Positions 56,253 to 64,000 of a DNA stretch of 64,000 nucleotides are shown piece by piece. The first letter of the stretch is position 1; every line of letters starts with the position of its first letter. Position numbers and translations under genes: made by a program. The stretch is taken from assembly GCF_004005495.1 (NCBI RefSeq), contig NZ_RZYA01000022.1:85546-149545 (forward strand). The letters are read 5' to 3'. A model generated the notes under the pieces. It was not told the DNA's origin and did not search any database. It saw only the letters and a list, made by a program, of their open reading frames with translations. The stretch comes from Streptomyces antnestii. Lineage in GTDB: Bacteria; Actinomycetota; Actinomycetes; Streptomycetales; Streptomycetaceae.

Positions 56253-56890
56253 GCGGGCCCCTCCTCTCCGGGCGCGGACTCGCCGGGGGCGCCCTCGGTG
56301 GTAGCGCCCTCGGTGGTGCCGCCCTCGGTGGTGGCCTCTTCGGCGGCGGCAGCAGCAGCAGCGGCCTGCGCCGCCGCCAGTTTGTCGGCGGCCTTGCGGG
56401 CGGTGGCGAGCTCCTTGGGTTCCTCGGCCGCCGGGTCGAGCGCGGGCGGGGCCGGGACCGTCCACATCCACTCGCGGAGCTTGTCGCGCTCGTGGGTGAG
56501 TTCGTGGATGTCCGTCTCCGCGTACTCGAACTCCGGGGACCAGAACAGCGCGTCGAAAGGACACACCTCGATGCAGATACCGCAGTACATGCACAGGGCG
56601 AAGTCGATGGCGAACCGGTCGAGGACGTTGCGGCTGCGCTCGCGGCCGCCCTCGACCGCCGGCGGGACCGTCTCCTTGTGGGAGTCGATGTAGATGCACC
56701 AGTCGGGGCACTCACGGGCGCACAGCATGCAGACCGTGCAGTTCTCCTCGAACAGGCCGATGACGCCACGCGTGCGCGGCGGCAGTTCGGGCTGGACGTC
56801 CGGGTACTGCTCGGTGACGTGCTTCCGCGTCATCGTGCGGAGGGTTACGGCCAGCCCCTTGGCGAGGCCGGAGCCGGGGATCGGAGCCAT
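56249..56890 (-). CDS. nuoI: NADH-quinone oxidoreductase subunit I (2x[4Fe-4S])
   Basis: 213 residues from ATG at 56890. Two ferredoxin motifs: CTVCMLCARECPDWC and CMYCGICIEVCPFDA, binding clusters N6a and N6b. The N-terminal helix is KGLAVTLRTMTRKHVTEQYPD. The last 60 residues are an Ala/Glu/Gly/Thr-rich tail (ATTEGGTTEGATTEGAP) with short tandem repeats. Confidence 0.95.
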   Translation of the reverse strand: MAPIPGSGLAKGLAVTLRTMTRKHVTEQYPDVQPELPPRTRGVIGLFEENCTVCMLCARECPDWCIYIDSHKETVPPAVEGGRERSRNVLDRFAIDFALCMYCGICIEVCPFDALFWSPEFEYAETDIHELTHERDKLREWMWTVPAPPALDPAAEEPKELATARKAADKLAAAQAAAAAAAAEEATTEGGTTEGATTEGAPGESAPGEEGPA

Positions 56891-56892
56891 GG

Positions 56893-57861
56893 TTACTGGA
56901 TCGCCACCTTCACGATGCCGGTGAGCGCGATCTGCGCGAGGGCGAGCGGGACGAGGAGGGTCCAGGAGAGCTTCTGGAGCTGGTCCTCGCGGAGACGGGG
57001 GTAGGTGACGCGCAGCCAGATCACGACGAACGCGAGGACGGCCGTCTTCAGCAGGGTCCACACCCAGCCGAGGCCCTCGGCGCCCCACGGCCCGTGCCAG
57101 CCGCCCAGGAACAGGACGGTGGTGAGGCCGCACAGGACGACGATCCCGGCGTACTCGGCGAGCAGGAACAGGGCGAATCGCAGCCCCGTGTACTCAGTGT
57201 AGGCACCGAAGATGATCTCGGAGTCGGCGACCGGCATGTCGAAGGGCGGGCGCTGGAGTTCGGCGAGCCCGGCGACGAAGAAGACGAGGGCGCCGACGAT
57301 CTGCCACGGCACCCACCACCAGTGGAAGGCCGCCACGATGCCGACCAGCGAGACGGTTCCGGCGGCCATCGCGACCGAGGCGGCGGCGAGCAGCATCGGC
57401 AGTTCGTAGGCGAGGAGCTGCGCGGCGGTACGGAGTCCGCCCAGGAGGGAGAACTTGTTGGCCGACGCCCAGCCGGCCATGAGCGAGCCGAGCACTCCGA
57501 CGCCCATGACGGCGAGCACGAAGAAGATGCCGGCGTCGACGACCTGTCCCACCGCGCCCTCGGCCGGGCCGATGGGGATGGCGAGGAGAACCAGGAGGTA
57601 CGGCAGGAGCGCGACGGCGGGCGCGAGCTGGAAGATACGGCGGTCCGCATCGGCCGGGACGACGTCTTCCTTCTGCGCGAACTTCACGCCGTCCGCGACG
57701 AGCTGGGCCCACCCGTGGAACCCGCCCGCGTACATGGGGCCGAGGCGGCCCTGCATGTGCGCCATCACCTTGTGCTCGGTCTGGCCGACGACGAGGGGCA
57801 GGACGAGGAAGGCGACGAAGACGACGATGAGCCGCAGAGCGACGTCGAGCACGTCGTTCAC
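56893..57861 (-). CDS. nuoH: NADH-quinone oxidoreductase subunit H
   Basis: 322 residues from GTG overlapping the nuoC stop. Forms the quinone chamber with eight helices: GQTEHKVMAHMQGRLGPMYAG, VKFAQKEDVVPADADR and AELQRPPFDMPVADSEIIFGAYTEYTG carry the conserved acids and arginines of the E-channel. Confidence 0.95.
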   Translation of the reverse strand: MNDVLDVALRLIVVFVAFLVLPLVVGQTEHKVMAHMQGRLGPMYAGGFHGWAQLVADGVKFAQKEDVVPADADRRIFQLAPAVALLPYLLVLLAIPIGPAEGAVGQVVDAGIFFVLAVMGVGVLGSLMAGWASANKFSLLGGLRTAAQLLAYELPMLLAAASVAMAAGTVSLVGIVAAFHWWWVPWQIVGALVFFVAGLAELQRPPFDMPVADSEIIFGAYTEYTGLRFALFLLAEYAGIVVLCGLTTVLFLGGWHGPWGAEGLGWVWTLLKTAVLAFVVIWLRVTYPRLREDQLQKLSWTLLVPLALAQIALTGIVKVAIQ

Positions 57862-58895
57862 TCCGTTCCTCCTGTGGGGGTTTCGGGATTCTCAGGCGGG
57901 GTGTCAGGGGTTTCCGGCTCCGCCGGCTCGGGCTTCGTCCCTGGCTCGGGCTTCGTCCCTGGCTCGGGCTTCGTCCCTGGCTCGGGCTTCGCCCCCGGCT
58001 CGGGCTTCGTCCCCGGCTCGCGCTCGCGCTCGGGCTCGGCCCCGGGTGCGTCGAAGGCCGGGCGCGCGTGGTGCCACGGCGCGTCACTGCTACCGGCCTT
58101 CGGCACGGGCTCAGGAGTGGTGGCCGGCGCGGGCGGCGTCTGCGAAGCCGACCCCTGCGACGCGCTCCGCGAACGCCTCGGCGGCGCGGCGGCCGTACCC
58201 GGCGCCGCCCCCGCGTCCGGCGCGCCCGTCTGGCTCGCCGAGCCCTCCCCCGCCGTACGCGTACGGCGCACCGGACGGTCGCCCGCCGCGCGGCCAGCGC
58301 CGCGTGCCGGGCGGGCCGGCGCGGGTGGCAGCTGGCCCTTGAGCGGGCCCCATTCGTTCGGGTCGGGAACACCGGGCGGCAGCATCTGCCGCCGCTTGGG
58401 CCCCCCGTGCTCGGACTCCCCCGGCTCTTTGGCGCCCGGCCACGCCTTCACGACACGCGCCGCCAGCACGAAGTCCTTGCGCAGCGGGTGCCCCTCGAAG
58501 CCTTCGGGGAGCAGCAGCGGAACGAGATGCGGGTGGCCGGTGAAGTCGACGCCGAACATCTCGTGCGTCTCGCGCTCGTGCCAGGCGGCGCCCGCGTACA
58601 CGTCGACGGCGCTCGCGAGGACCGGCGCCGCGTGCGGCACCGTCGTACGCAGCATCAGACGGTGTACGGAACCGGGGGCGACGGCGGCGACGTGGGCGCA
58701 CACGCGGAACCCGGTCTCCGGTTCGTCGACCGCGCTCAGCCAGTCGAAGTAGGTGCACCCCAGCGTCGTACGGGCCGTCTCCAGGGCGGTGAGCCAGGCG
58801 TCGGCGGGGACGTCGACCGTCAGCAGGTCGTACGCCTCCTCGACGGTGGCCCCGGCACCGAACAGTTCCTCGACGGGGCCCGGCAGCCAGCTCAT
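57858..58895 (-). CDS. nuoC: NADH-quinone oxidoreductase subunit C with repetitive C-terminal tail
   Basis: 345 residues; the 30-kDa domain occupies the first 175 or so (TLGCTYFDWLSAVDEPETGFRV, HERETHEMFGVDFTGHP, GFEGHPLRKDFVLAARVVKAWPGAKEP). Normal bacterial NuoC has about 200. The other 170 residues are Pro/Ala/Glu/Lys-rich and include five KPEPGT/A hexapeptides coded by an 18-bp tandem repeat. The tail follows a TPPA/PPRRSR stretch and is probably disordered. It would normally join NuoD, absent here. Confidence 0.9.
   Translation of the reverse strand: MSWLPGPVEELFGAGATVEEAYDLLTVDVPADAWLTALETARTTLGCTYFDWLSAVDEPETGFRVCAHVAAVAPGSVHRLMLRTTVPHAAPVLASAVDVYAGAAWHERETHEMFGVDFTGHPHLVPLLLPEGFEGHPLRKDFVLAARVVKAWPGAKEPGESEHGGPKRRQMLPPGVPDPNEWGPLKGQLPPAPARPARGAGRAAGDRPVRRTRTAGEGSASQTGAPDAGAAPGTAAAPPRRSRSASQGSASQTPPAPATTPEPVPKAGSSDAPWHHARPAFDAPGAEPEREREPGTKPEPGAKPEPGTKPEPGTKPEPGTKPEPAEPETPDTPPENPETPTGGTE
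57925..58014. repeat. 18-bp tandem repeat (five copies) in nuoC
   Basis: GGCTCGGGCTTCGTCCCT repeats at 57925, 57943, 57961, and with changes at 57979 and 57997; a partial copy follows. Encodes hexapeptides KPEPGT/A on the minus strand. In-frame unit length means copy number can change without frameshift. Confidence 0.85.
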
Positions 58896-59518
58896 CGGTC
58901 ACCGCCCGAAGGAGTCGTACCCGGCACGGGAGGCTTCACCAGGCCGCTGCTCAGCGCGGCCGGCGACGGCCGGCCGGCTGCCGCGTCGGCGCCGTAGCGC
59001 TCGCCGAGCGACTCGCGCGCGATCTTCTCCTGGAGCTTGAGGATGCCCTGGAGCAGTGCCTCCGGACGCGGCGGGCACCCGGGCACGTACACGTCGACCG
59101 GGATGATCTGGTCGACGCCCTTGGTGACCGAGTACGAGTCCCAGTAGGGGCCGCCGCAGTTCGAGCAGGCGCCGAAGGAGATGACGTACTTGGGCTCGGG
59201 CATCTGCTCGTACAGGCGCTTCACGGCCGGGGCCATCTTGTCGGTGACCGTGCCGGAGACGACCATCAGGTCGGCCTGGCGCGGGCCGGGCGCGAACGGG
59301 ATGACGCCGAGCCGGATGAAGTCGTGCCGGGCCATGGACGCCGCGATGAACTCGATGGCGCAGCAGGCCAGGCCGAAGTTGAAGACCCAGAGCGAGTAGC
59401 GGCGGCCCCAGTTGAGGACCACCTTCATGGGCTCGGGGGCCAGGCGGGACAGTACGCCCAGCTTCTTCGGAGCGACAGGCTCCGGCAGGAGCACCGGCTC
59501 CGACGGGTTCACGTCCAT
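58892..59518 (-). CDS. nuoB: NADH-quinone oxidoreductase subunit B
   Basis: 208 residues. Carries cluster N2, the last electron donor to quinone: FGLACCAIEF, SFGACSNCGGPYW and VYVPGCPPRPEALL give the four cysteines. Overlaps nuoA by 10 bp and nuoC by 4 bp. Loses its normal partner NuoD in this operon. Confidence 0.95.
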   Translation of the reverse strand: MDVNPSEPVLLPEPVAPKKLGVLSRLAPEPMKVVLNWGRRYSLWVFNFGLACCAIEFIAASMARHDFIRLGVIPFAPGPRQADLMVVSGTVTDKMAPAVKRLYEQMPEPKYVISFGACSNCGGPYWDSYSVTKGVDQIIPVDVYVPGCPPRPEALLQGILKLQEKIARESLGERYGADAAAGRPSPAALSSGLVKPPVPGTTPSGGDR

Positions 59519-59901
59519 GTCAGGACGCCCTTCTTGTATGCGTACAGCAGGCCCACGGCGAGGAAGCCGAGGAAGATGAACATCTCCACGAGCGTCGCCG
59601 CGCCGAACTGCGGACCGGCGAAGACGGTCGCCCACGGGAAGAGGAAGATCGAGTCGACCGCGAAGATCACGTAGAGGAACGCGTAGACGTAGTAGCGGAC
59701 CTGGGTGTGGGCCCAGCCCTCGCCGACGGGGTCGACGCCGCACTCGTACGTCAGATGTTTCTCGTGGGTCGGGACCACCGGCCTCAGCAGCCGTCCCGCG
59801 CCGAAGGCGACGGCCACGAACAGGACGCCGACGGCGACGAGCACGCCGACGACGGAGTACGTCTGGAAGTAGCCCGCGGCGACCATGGTCGATTCCGGCA
59901 C
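59509..59901 (-). CDS. nuoA: NADH-quinone oxidoreductase subunit A
   Basis: 130 residues from GTG at 59901, behind GAGGGG (an ATG five codons later is possible). Three transmembrane helices; KHLTYECGVDPVGEGWAHTQVRYYVYAFLYVIFAVDSIFLFPWA is the family block with the quinone-path Cys and Asp/Glu. First gene of the operon. Confidence 0.95.
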   Translation of the reverse strand: MPESTMVAAGYFQTYSVVGVLVAVGVLFVAVAFGAGRLLRPVVPTHEKHLTYECGVDPVGEGWAHTQVRYYVYAFLYVIFAVDSIFLFPWATVFAGPQFGAATLVEMFIFLGFLAVGLLYAYKKGVLTWT

Positions 59902-59945
59902 GTCCGCCCCTCGCTCCGTGGTGTTCGACGATCTGTACGCACGGG

Positions 59946-59973
59946 AGTCTAGGGCCTGTTAAAGAGACGGTAA
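59946..59973 (-). promoter_or_regulatory. possible nuo operon promoter
   Basis: On the minus strand TTACCG (59968-59973), 16-nt spacer and TAGACT (59946-59951), about 45 bp before the nuoA start. The -10 is good, the -35 only fair. The divergent histidine kinase lies 94 bp away. Confidence 0.4.
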
Positions 59974-60067
59974 GCAGCCCGTCCAGGGTTGAGGTGGGGT
60001 TATCCCCCGCCGGGTCCGGCAGCCCGCCTCATGGCGCCCTCGTGCCGGGCCCGGCACGCTGTCGCAT

Positions 60068-61243
60068 ATGACCGCTCGCATCATCACCTCAGAGCCGGAG
60101 GCCGTGGACCGTCCGCCGGCCCCGCGCTTCGCCTTCGACCGGCATACCTGGAAGGAGATCGTGTATCTCCTCACCAATCTGCCGGTTACCCTGCTCGGCT
60201 TCGTCTATGTCGTGACGACGCTGTCCATCGGCGTCGGCCTGGCCGTGACGGTGATCGGTCTGCCGGTGCTCGCGGCCGGTCTGCTGGGCGCGCGCCTGCT
60301 CGGCCGGGCGGAGCGGGCGCGGGCCCGTGGGCTGCTCGGGCTGCGCGTCGAGGAGCCGAGCCCGCTGCCGAGGGCCAGTGTGGACGGCTGGTTCGGCCGC
60401 CTCTGGTCCGGCCTGAAGGACCCGGTGGGCTGGCGGACGATGCTGTACTCGTTCATACGGCTGCCGTGGGGCGTGCTCACGTTCACCGTCACGCTGGTCG
60501 GCCTGTTCGTGCTGTGGCCGGTCCTTCCGTTCGTCGTGAGGGGCCTCGCGAACGCGGACCGGGCGATGGCGCGGGCCCTGCTCTCGCCGTCGGACGAGCT
60601 GGAGCGGCGGATCGCCGAGCTGGAGTCGGACCGGGGCGTCGTGGTCGACACGGCCGCCGCCGACCTGCGCCGCATCGAACGCGACCTGCACGACGGAGCC
60701 CAGGCCCGCCTGGTCAACCTCGCGATGGGGCTCGGCCTGGCGAAGGAGAAGCTCCTGGAGGACCCGGACGCCGCCGCGGTCATGGTGGACGAGGCGCACG
60801 GCGAGGTGAAGCTGGCCCTCCAGGAGCTGCGCGACCTGGCCCGCGGCATCCACCCGGCCGTCCTCACCGACCGCGGCCTGGACGCCGCGCTCTCCTCCGT
60901 GGCCACGCGCTGCACGGTCCCGGTGAAGGTGACGGCGGACCTGCCGGAGCGGCCCGCCGAGGCGATCGAGGGCATCGCGTACTTCACGGTGTCCGAGCTG
61001 CTGCAGAACGTCAGCAAGCACAGCGGGGCGCGGTCGGCGTCGGTCGACGTGTGGCGCTCCGCCGACCGGCTCCTCATCCAGGTACGGGACGACGGGCGCG
61101 GCGGCGCGAGCCTCGACAAGGGCACCGGCATGTCCGGCCTCGCGGACCGGCTGGGCGCGGTGGACGGACTGTTCGTCGTGGACTCGCCGGCGGGCGGCCC
61201 GACCACGGTCACCGCCGAACTGCCCTGGCGCGACCGCGCGTAA
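60068..61243 (+). CDS. sensor histidine kinase (first of tandem pair)
   Basis: 391 residues from ATG. N-terminal sensor region with two pairs of hydrophobic helices (LLGFVYVVTTLSIGVGLAVTVIGLPVLAAGLLG; FTVTLVGLFVLWPVLPFVV). HisKA_3 dimer domain with the phospho-His in RRIERDLHDGAQARLVNLAM, then the ATPase domain: N box ELLQNVSKHS, G1 VRDDGRGGASL, G2 GTGMSGLADRLGAVDG. This is the NarL/DesK-type class that pairs with LuxR regulators. Divergent from nuo. Signal unknown. Confidence 0.88.
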   Translation: MTARIITSEPEAVDRPPAPRFAFDRHTWKEIVYLLTNLPVTLLGFVYVVTTLSIGVGLAVTVIGLPVLAAGLLGARLLGRAERARARGLLGLRVEEPSPLPRASVDGWFGRLWSGLKDPVGWRTMLYSFIRLPWGVLTFTVTLVGLFVLWPVLPFVVRGLANADRAMARALLSPSDELERRIAELESDRGVVVDTAAADLRRIERDLHDGAQARLVNLAMGLGLAKEKLLEDPDAAAVMVDEAHGEVKLALQELRDLARGIHPAVLTDRGLDAALSSVATRCTVPVKVTADLPERPAEAIEGIAYFTVSELLQNVSKHSGARSASVDVWRSADRLLIQVRDDGRGGASLDKGTGMSGLADRLGAVDGLFVVDSPAGGPTTVTAELPWRDRA

Positions 61244-61366
61244 AGGTGCGGCGGAGGTAGGGAAAACCCCCGGTCCAAGACGCCGACCGGCTCCATGGCC
61301 GCGGGGCGCCGCCGCGGGGAGTCTGGACGTATCAAGGCGGACGAGCAGAACGGACGGACCCCACCC

Positions 61367-62713
61367 ATGACCACGCCCACGCAGCACGGACAGGGATACG
61401 GCTACCGCGACGCGGTGGCCGGGGAACGGCGCCGCCGGCTCCCGGCCGGGCTCCGCGCGCCGGTCGAGGCCCGCACGTTCCGCGAGTTCGGCTATCTGCT
61501 CCTGAGCCTGCCGCTCAGCATCATGACGTTCGTGTACGCGGTGACGATGGTGTCGCTCGGCGCCGGGCTGCTGATCACGTTCCTCGGGATCCCGGTGCTC
61601 GCCGCCGCCCTCGCCGGGGCCCGCGGGTTCGCCGCGATGGAGCGGTCGAGGGCCCGCGCGCTCCTCGGCCTGGACGTCGGCTCGCCGGGCCCGCTGCGGG
61701 CCCGCGGCCACGGCCCCATGGCCTGGACGGTCGCCCTCCTCAAGAGCGGCGAGTCCTGGCGGAACCTGCTGTACGGGATCCTGCACTTCCCGTGGGCCGT
61801 CTTCGCGTTCAACGTGGCGCTGGTCTTCTGGACGGTGGGCTGGACGCTGCTGACGTATCCGCTGTGGCAGTGGGTCTTCCCCATGTACACGGGCCAGGGC
61901 GGGATCCAGCTGTACGGCGACGGCGCGCACGACATCTATCTGGACAACCCCTTCGAGATCACGGTCACCGCCGTGGTCGGCCTGCTGATCACCATGGCCG
62001 CGCCGTGGGTCATCAGGGCGCTGACCTGGGTGGACCGGCTGCTCGTGAGCGGGCTCCTCGGCCCGTCGCGGCTCGGCGCGCGCGTCGTGGAGCTGGAGTC
62101 GGACCGGGGCGTCGTGGTCGACACGGCCGCCGCCGACCTGCGCCGCATCGAGCGCGACCTGCACGACGGCGCCCAGGCCCGCCTGGTCAGCCTCGCCATG
62201 GACCTCGGCGTCGCGAAGGAGAAGCTGGCGGAGGACCCGCGGGAGGCGGCGCGCATGGTGGACGAGGCGCACGGCGAGGTGAAGACGGCGCTCCAGGAGC
62301 TGCGCGACCTGGCCCGCGGCATCCACCCGGCCGTCCTCACCGACCGCGGCCTGGACGCGGCACTCTCCTCCGTGGCCTCCCGCTGCACGGTCCCTGTCCA
62401 GGTCGACGTCGACCTGCCCGCGCGGCCCGCGCCCGCGATCGAGGGCATCGCCTACTTCACGGTGTGCGAGCTCCTGCAGAACGTCAGCAAGCACAGCCGG
62501 GCGACCCGCGCCACGGTCGACGTGTGGCGGGTCGAGAACCGGCTGATGCTCCAGGTGGCGGACAACGGCGTGGGCGGCGCGGACGCCGCCGCCGGCTCGG
62601 GCCTCGCCGGACTCGCCGGGCGGCTCGACGCGGTCGACGGGATCCTCCTGGTCGACTCGCCGTCCGCGGGCCCGACCCGCGTCACCGCCGAACTCCCCTG
62701 GCGCCGCGCCTGA
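61367..62713 (+). CDS. sensor histidine kinase (second of tandem pair)
   Basis: 448 residues from ATG. Same design as the gene before it, with a longer sensor part: a third helical region and an extracellular loop near PMYTGQGGIQLYGDGAHDIYLDNPFEITV. HisKA_3 block RRIERDLHDGAQARLVSLAM, N box ELLQNVSKHS, G boxes VADNGVGGADAA and GLAGLAGRLDAVDG. The kinase core is almost identical to the first copy at DNA level. 129 bp before the response regulator. Confidence 0.88.
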   Translation: MTTPTQHGQGYGYRDAVAGERRRRLPAGLRAPVEARTFREFGYLLLSLPLSIMTFVYAVTMVSLGAGLLITFLGIPVLAAALAGARGFAAMERSRARALLGLDVGSPGPLRARGHGPMAWTVALLKSGESWRNLLYGILHFPWAVFAFNVALVFWTVGWTLLTYPLWQWVFPMYTGQGGIQLYGDGAHDIYLDNPFEITVTAVVGLLITMAAPWVIRALTWVDRLLVSGLLGPSRLGARVVELESDRGVVVDTAAADLRRIERDLHDGAQARLVSLAMDLGVAKEKLAEDPREAARMVDEAHGEVKTALQELRDLARGIHPAVLTDRGLDAALSSVASRCTVPVQVDVDLPARPAPAIEGIAYFTVCELLQNVSKHSRATRATVDVWRVENRLMLQVADNGVGGADAAAGSGLAGLAGRLDAVDGILLVDSPSAGPTRVTAELPWRRA

Positions 62714-62853
62714 CCCCCGTCCGTCTCCCATGCATACAGGCCCTTACCGGCCAATCCCGTGGCTGCGGCCCCACGCGGTCCGGATGCTGAGATGCTGGGA
62801 GCCGTTGCACAGGTGGGACTGGCTGTGGGGGGCCGAGAAACGTGGAGGACAGG

Positions 62854-63513
62854 GTGCGAGTGGTCATCGCCGAGGACTCAGTGCTGCTCAGGGAGGGCCT
62901 GACCCGGTTGCTGACCGACCGCGGGCATGACGTGGTGGCGGGCGTGGGAGACGGGGACGCGCTGGTCAAGACGATCACCGACCTGGCCGCGCAGGGCGAA
63001 CTGCCGGACGTGGTGGTGGCCGACGTGCGGATGCCGCCGACGCACACGGACGAGGGCGTGCGCGCCGCCGTCCTGCTGCGCAAACAGCACCCGGGACTCG
63101 GGGTGCTGGTCCTTTCGCAGTACGTGGAGGAGCAGTACGCCACCGAGCTTCTGGCCGGATCCAGCCGTGGCGTGGGCTATCTGCTCAAGGACCGGGTGGC
63201 CGAGGTGCGCGAGTTCGTGGACGCGGTGGTGCGGGTGGCGCAGGGCGGGACGGCGCTCGACCCGGAGGTGGTGGCCCAGCTCCTCGGGCGCAGCCGTAAG
63301 CAGGACGTGCTGGCGGGGCTCACGCCGCGCGAGCGGGAGGTCCTCGGCCTGATGGCCGAGGGGCGGACGAACTCGGCCGTCGCGCGTCAACTCGTCGTCA
63401 GCGACGGCGCGGTGGAGAAGCACGTCAGCAATATCTTCCTGAAGCTGGGCCTGTCCCCGAGTGACGGGGATCACCGTCGCGTTCTGGCTGTCCTCACCTA
63501 TCTGAACTCCTGA
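62854..63513 (+). CDS. LuxR/NarL-type response regulator
   Basis: 219 residues from GTG at 62854 (VRVVIAEDSVLLREGLTRLL), five bases after GGAGGACAG; a GTG at 62842 is in frame but lacks a site. Receiver domain with the acidic pair in IAEDS, phospho-Asp in VVVADVRMPPT, Thr/Ser in VLVLSQ and Lys in YLLKDR. Winged-type LuxR HTH TPREREVLGLMAEGRTNSAVARQLVVSDGAVEKHVSNIFLKLGL closes the protein. One regulator serves two kinases. An inverted repeat CTGACA-CCC-TGTCAG lies 4 bp behind the stop. Confidence 0.92.
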   Translation: MRVVIAEDSVLLREGLTRLLTDRGHDVVAGVGDGDALVKTITDLAAQGELPDVVVADVRMPPTHTDEGVRAAVLLRKQHPGLGVLVLSQYVEEQYATELLAGSSRGVGYLLKDRVAEVREFVDAVVRVAQGGTALDPEVVAQLLGRSRKQDVLAGLTPREREVLGLMAEGRTNSAVARQLVVSDGAVEKHVSNIFLKLGLSPSDGDHRRVLAVLTYLNS

Positions 63514-63517
63514 CGAC

Positions 63518-63532
63518 CTGACACCCTGTCAG
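63518..63532. other. small hairpin or operator after the response regulator
   Basis: CTGACA and TGTCAG are separated by CCC, followed by ATATGG. Too small for a strong terminator; could be a binding site. The 266-bp stretch up to korA otherwise shows no gene. Confidence 0.3.
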
Positions 63533-63779
63533 ATATGGCGGAGCCGGTGCCCTTCCCGGGGCGGCAGGGCCTAGAACCAAAGGATGAATGGGCGCGTCTT
63601 CGAAGAGGGGGCCATGGGGGTGGGAAAATCATGACAAACAAGGCCAAAAAGCTGTCTCATTGTCGCGTCCACCATGCGAACTATCCAGGGAAGGCGACCC
63701 TTACCGACGTAGAGTGGGCCATGGAGGGGCCGGTCGGCCGGCCACTCCCGCAGAGCCGCCTCGAGGGAGGTCCAGTTCA

Positions 63780-64000
63780 GTGACCAGCCAGGTCAGTAGC
63801 CCGGCCGAGCAGGCCGATGAGGCAGTGGTCGGAGAGCAGCGCAAACACCCGGGCGACAAGGACGTACGGCGCCTGGACCGGGTGATCATCCGGTTTGCGG
63901 GTGACTCGGGTGACGGGATGCAGCTGACGGGGGACCGGTTCACGTCGGAGACGGCGTCGTTCGGGAACGATCTGTCGACGTTGCCGAATTTCCCGGCGGA
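63780..64000 (+). CDS. korA: 2-oxoacid:ferredoxin oxidoreductase subunit alpha (partial)
   Basis: 73 codons from GTG at 63780 behind GAGGGAGG, running off the right edge. Reads VTSQVSSPAEQADEAVV...RRLDRVIIRFAGDSGDGMQLTGDRFTSETASFGNDLSTLPNFPA. The RFAGDSGDGMQLTGD block is the start of the gamma-type domain fused to alpha in KorA, as in the actinobacterial 2-oxoglutarate:ferredoxin oxidoreductase. Converts 2-oxoglutarate to succinyl-CoA with ferredoxin reduction. TTGTCG-16-TATCCA (63660-63687) is a possible promoter. Confidence 0.88.
   Translation, partial: MTSQVSSPAEQADEAVVGEQRKHPGDKDVRRLDRVIIRFAGDSGDGMQLTGDRFTSETASFGNDLSTLPNFPA

Noticed and set aside
57925..58014. CRISPR or iteron array
   Set aside because: 18-bp units are contiguous and in frame inside nuoC.
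60089..62731. 880-codon minus-strand frame opposite the two histidine kinases
   Set aside because: Overlaps two genes with intact kinase motifs; its repetitive product is the antisense reading of the duplicated kinase cores.

Overview
The window is a high-GC actinobacterial chromosome segment, almost certainly Streptomyces. The evidence is the very high third-position GC, the frequent GTG/TTG starts with purine-rich ribosome binding sites, the TTG start of rpoB, the trpT-secE-nusG-rplK-rplA order, and the second, incomplete nuo operon next to a tandem pair of histidine kinases and korA. As I remember the S. coelicolor core (SCO459x-466x), the backbone here is colinear with it. No database search was possible, so family names come from motif recognition by eye.

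Layout. 1-2.3 kb: accessory region with a truncated ATP-binding-protein gene, a winged-helix protein and a toxin-antitoxin-like pair. 2.6-4.6 kb: secreted PIG-L-type deacetylase. 4.7-9.1 kb (minus): str operon rpsL-rpsG-fusA-tuf. 9.5-17.0 kb (minus): rpoB-rpoC. 17.7-22.1 kb (minus): rplJ-rplL, rplK-rplA, nusG, secE and tRNA-Trp, with an L10-leader-type attenuator and several hairpins. 22.3-32.1 kb: housekeeping genes (aspartate aminotransferase, adenosine deaminase, TetR regulator/oxidoreductase pair, murB, two MaoC-type dehydratase subunits, rpmG, tRNA-Met, tRNA-Thr, amidohydrolase, oxidoreductase, tRNA-Tyr, yajQ).

32.3-48.0 kb is the most unusual part. Two convergent operons seem to encode one chaperone/protease/kinase system. 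On the plus strand are a small EACC1-like protein and a CHAT-domain protease fused to Clp-N-like repeats. On the minus strand are a ClpA/ClpB-like AAA+ protein with a degenerate first ATPase site, a Ser/Thr kinase, a 1,577-residue TPR protein, a J-domain-like protein without HPD, a GrpE-like protein, an Hsp70, and a zinc-ribbon TPR protein. The minus genes overlap or nearly abut. The Hsp70 and zinc-ribbon genes are joined by a 32-bp tandem repeat that rebuilds a stop-RBS-start signal three times. My inference is a dedicated Hsp70/AAA+ disaggregase under kinase control that licenses or feeds a caspase-like protease, i.e. a stress-sensing or biological-conflict system.

48.1-64 kb: yccF-htpX, mscL, then nuoABCHIJKLMN (minus) without nuoD/E/F/G, with nuoC carrying a KPEPG-repeat tail. 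Divergent from it are two near-duplicate sensor kinases and one LuxR-type response regulator, followed by the start of a 2-oxoacid:ferredoxin oxidoreductase alpha gene that runs off the right edge.
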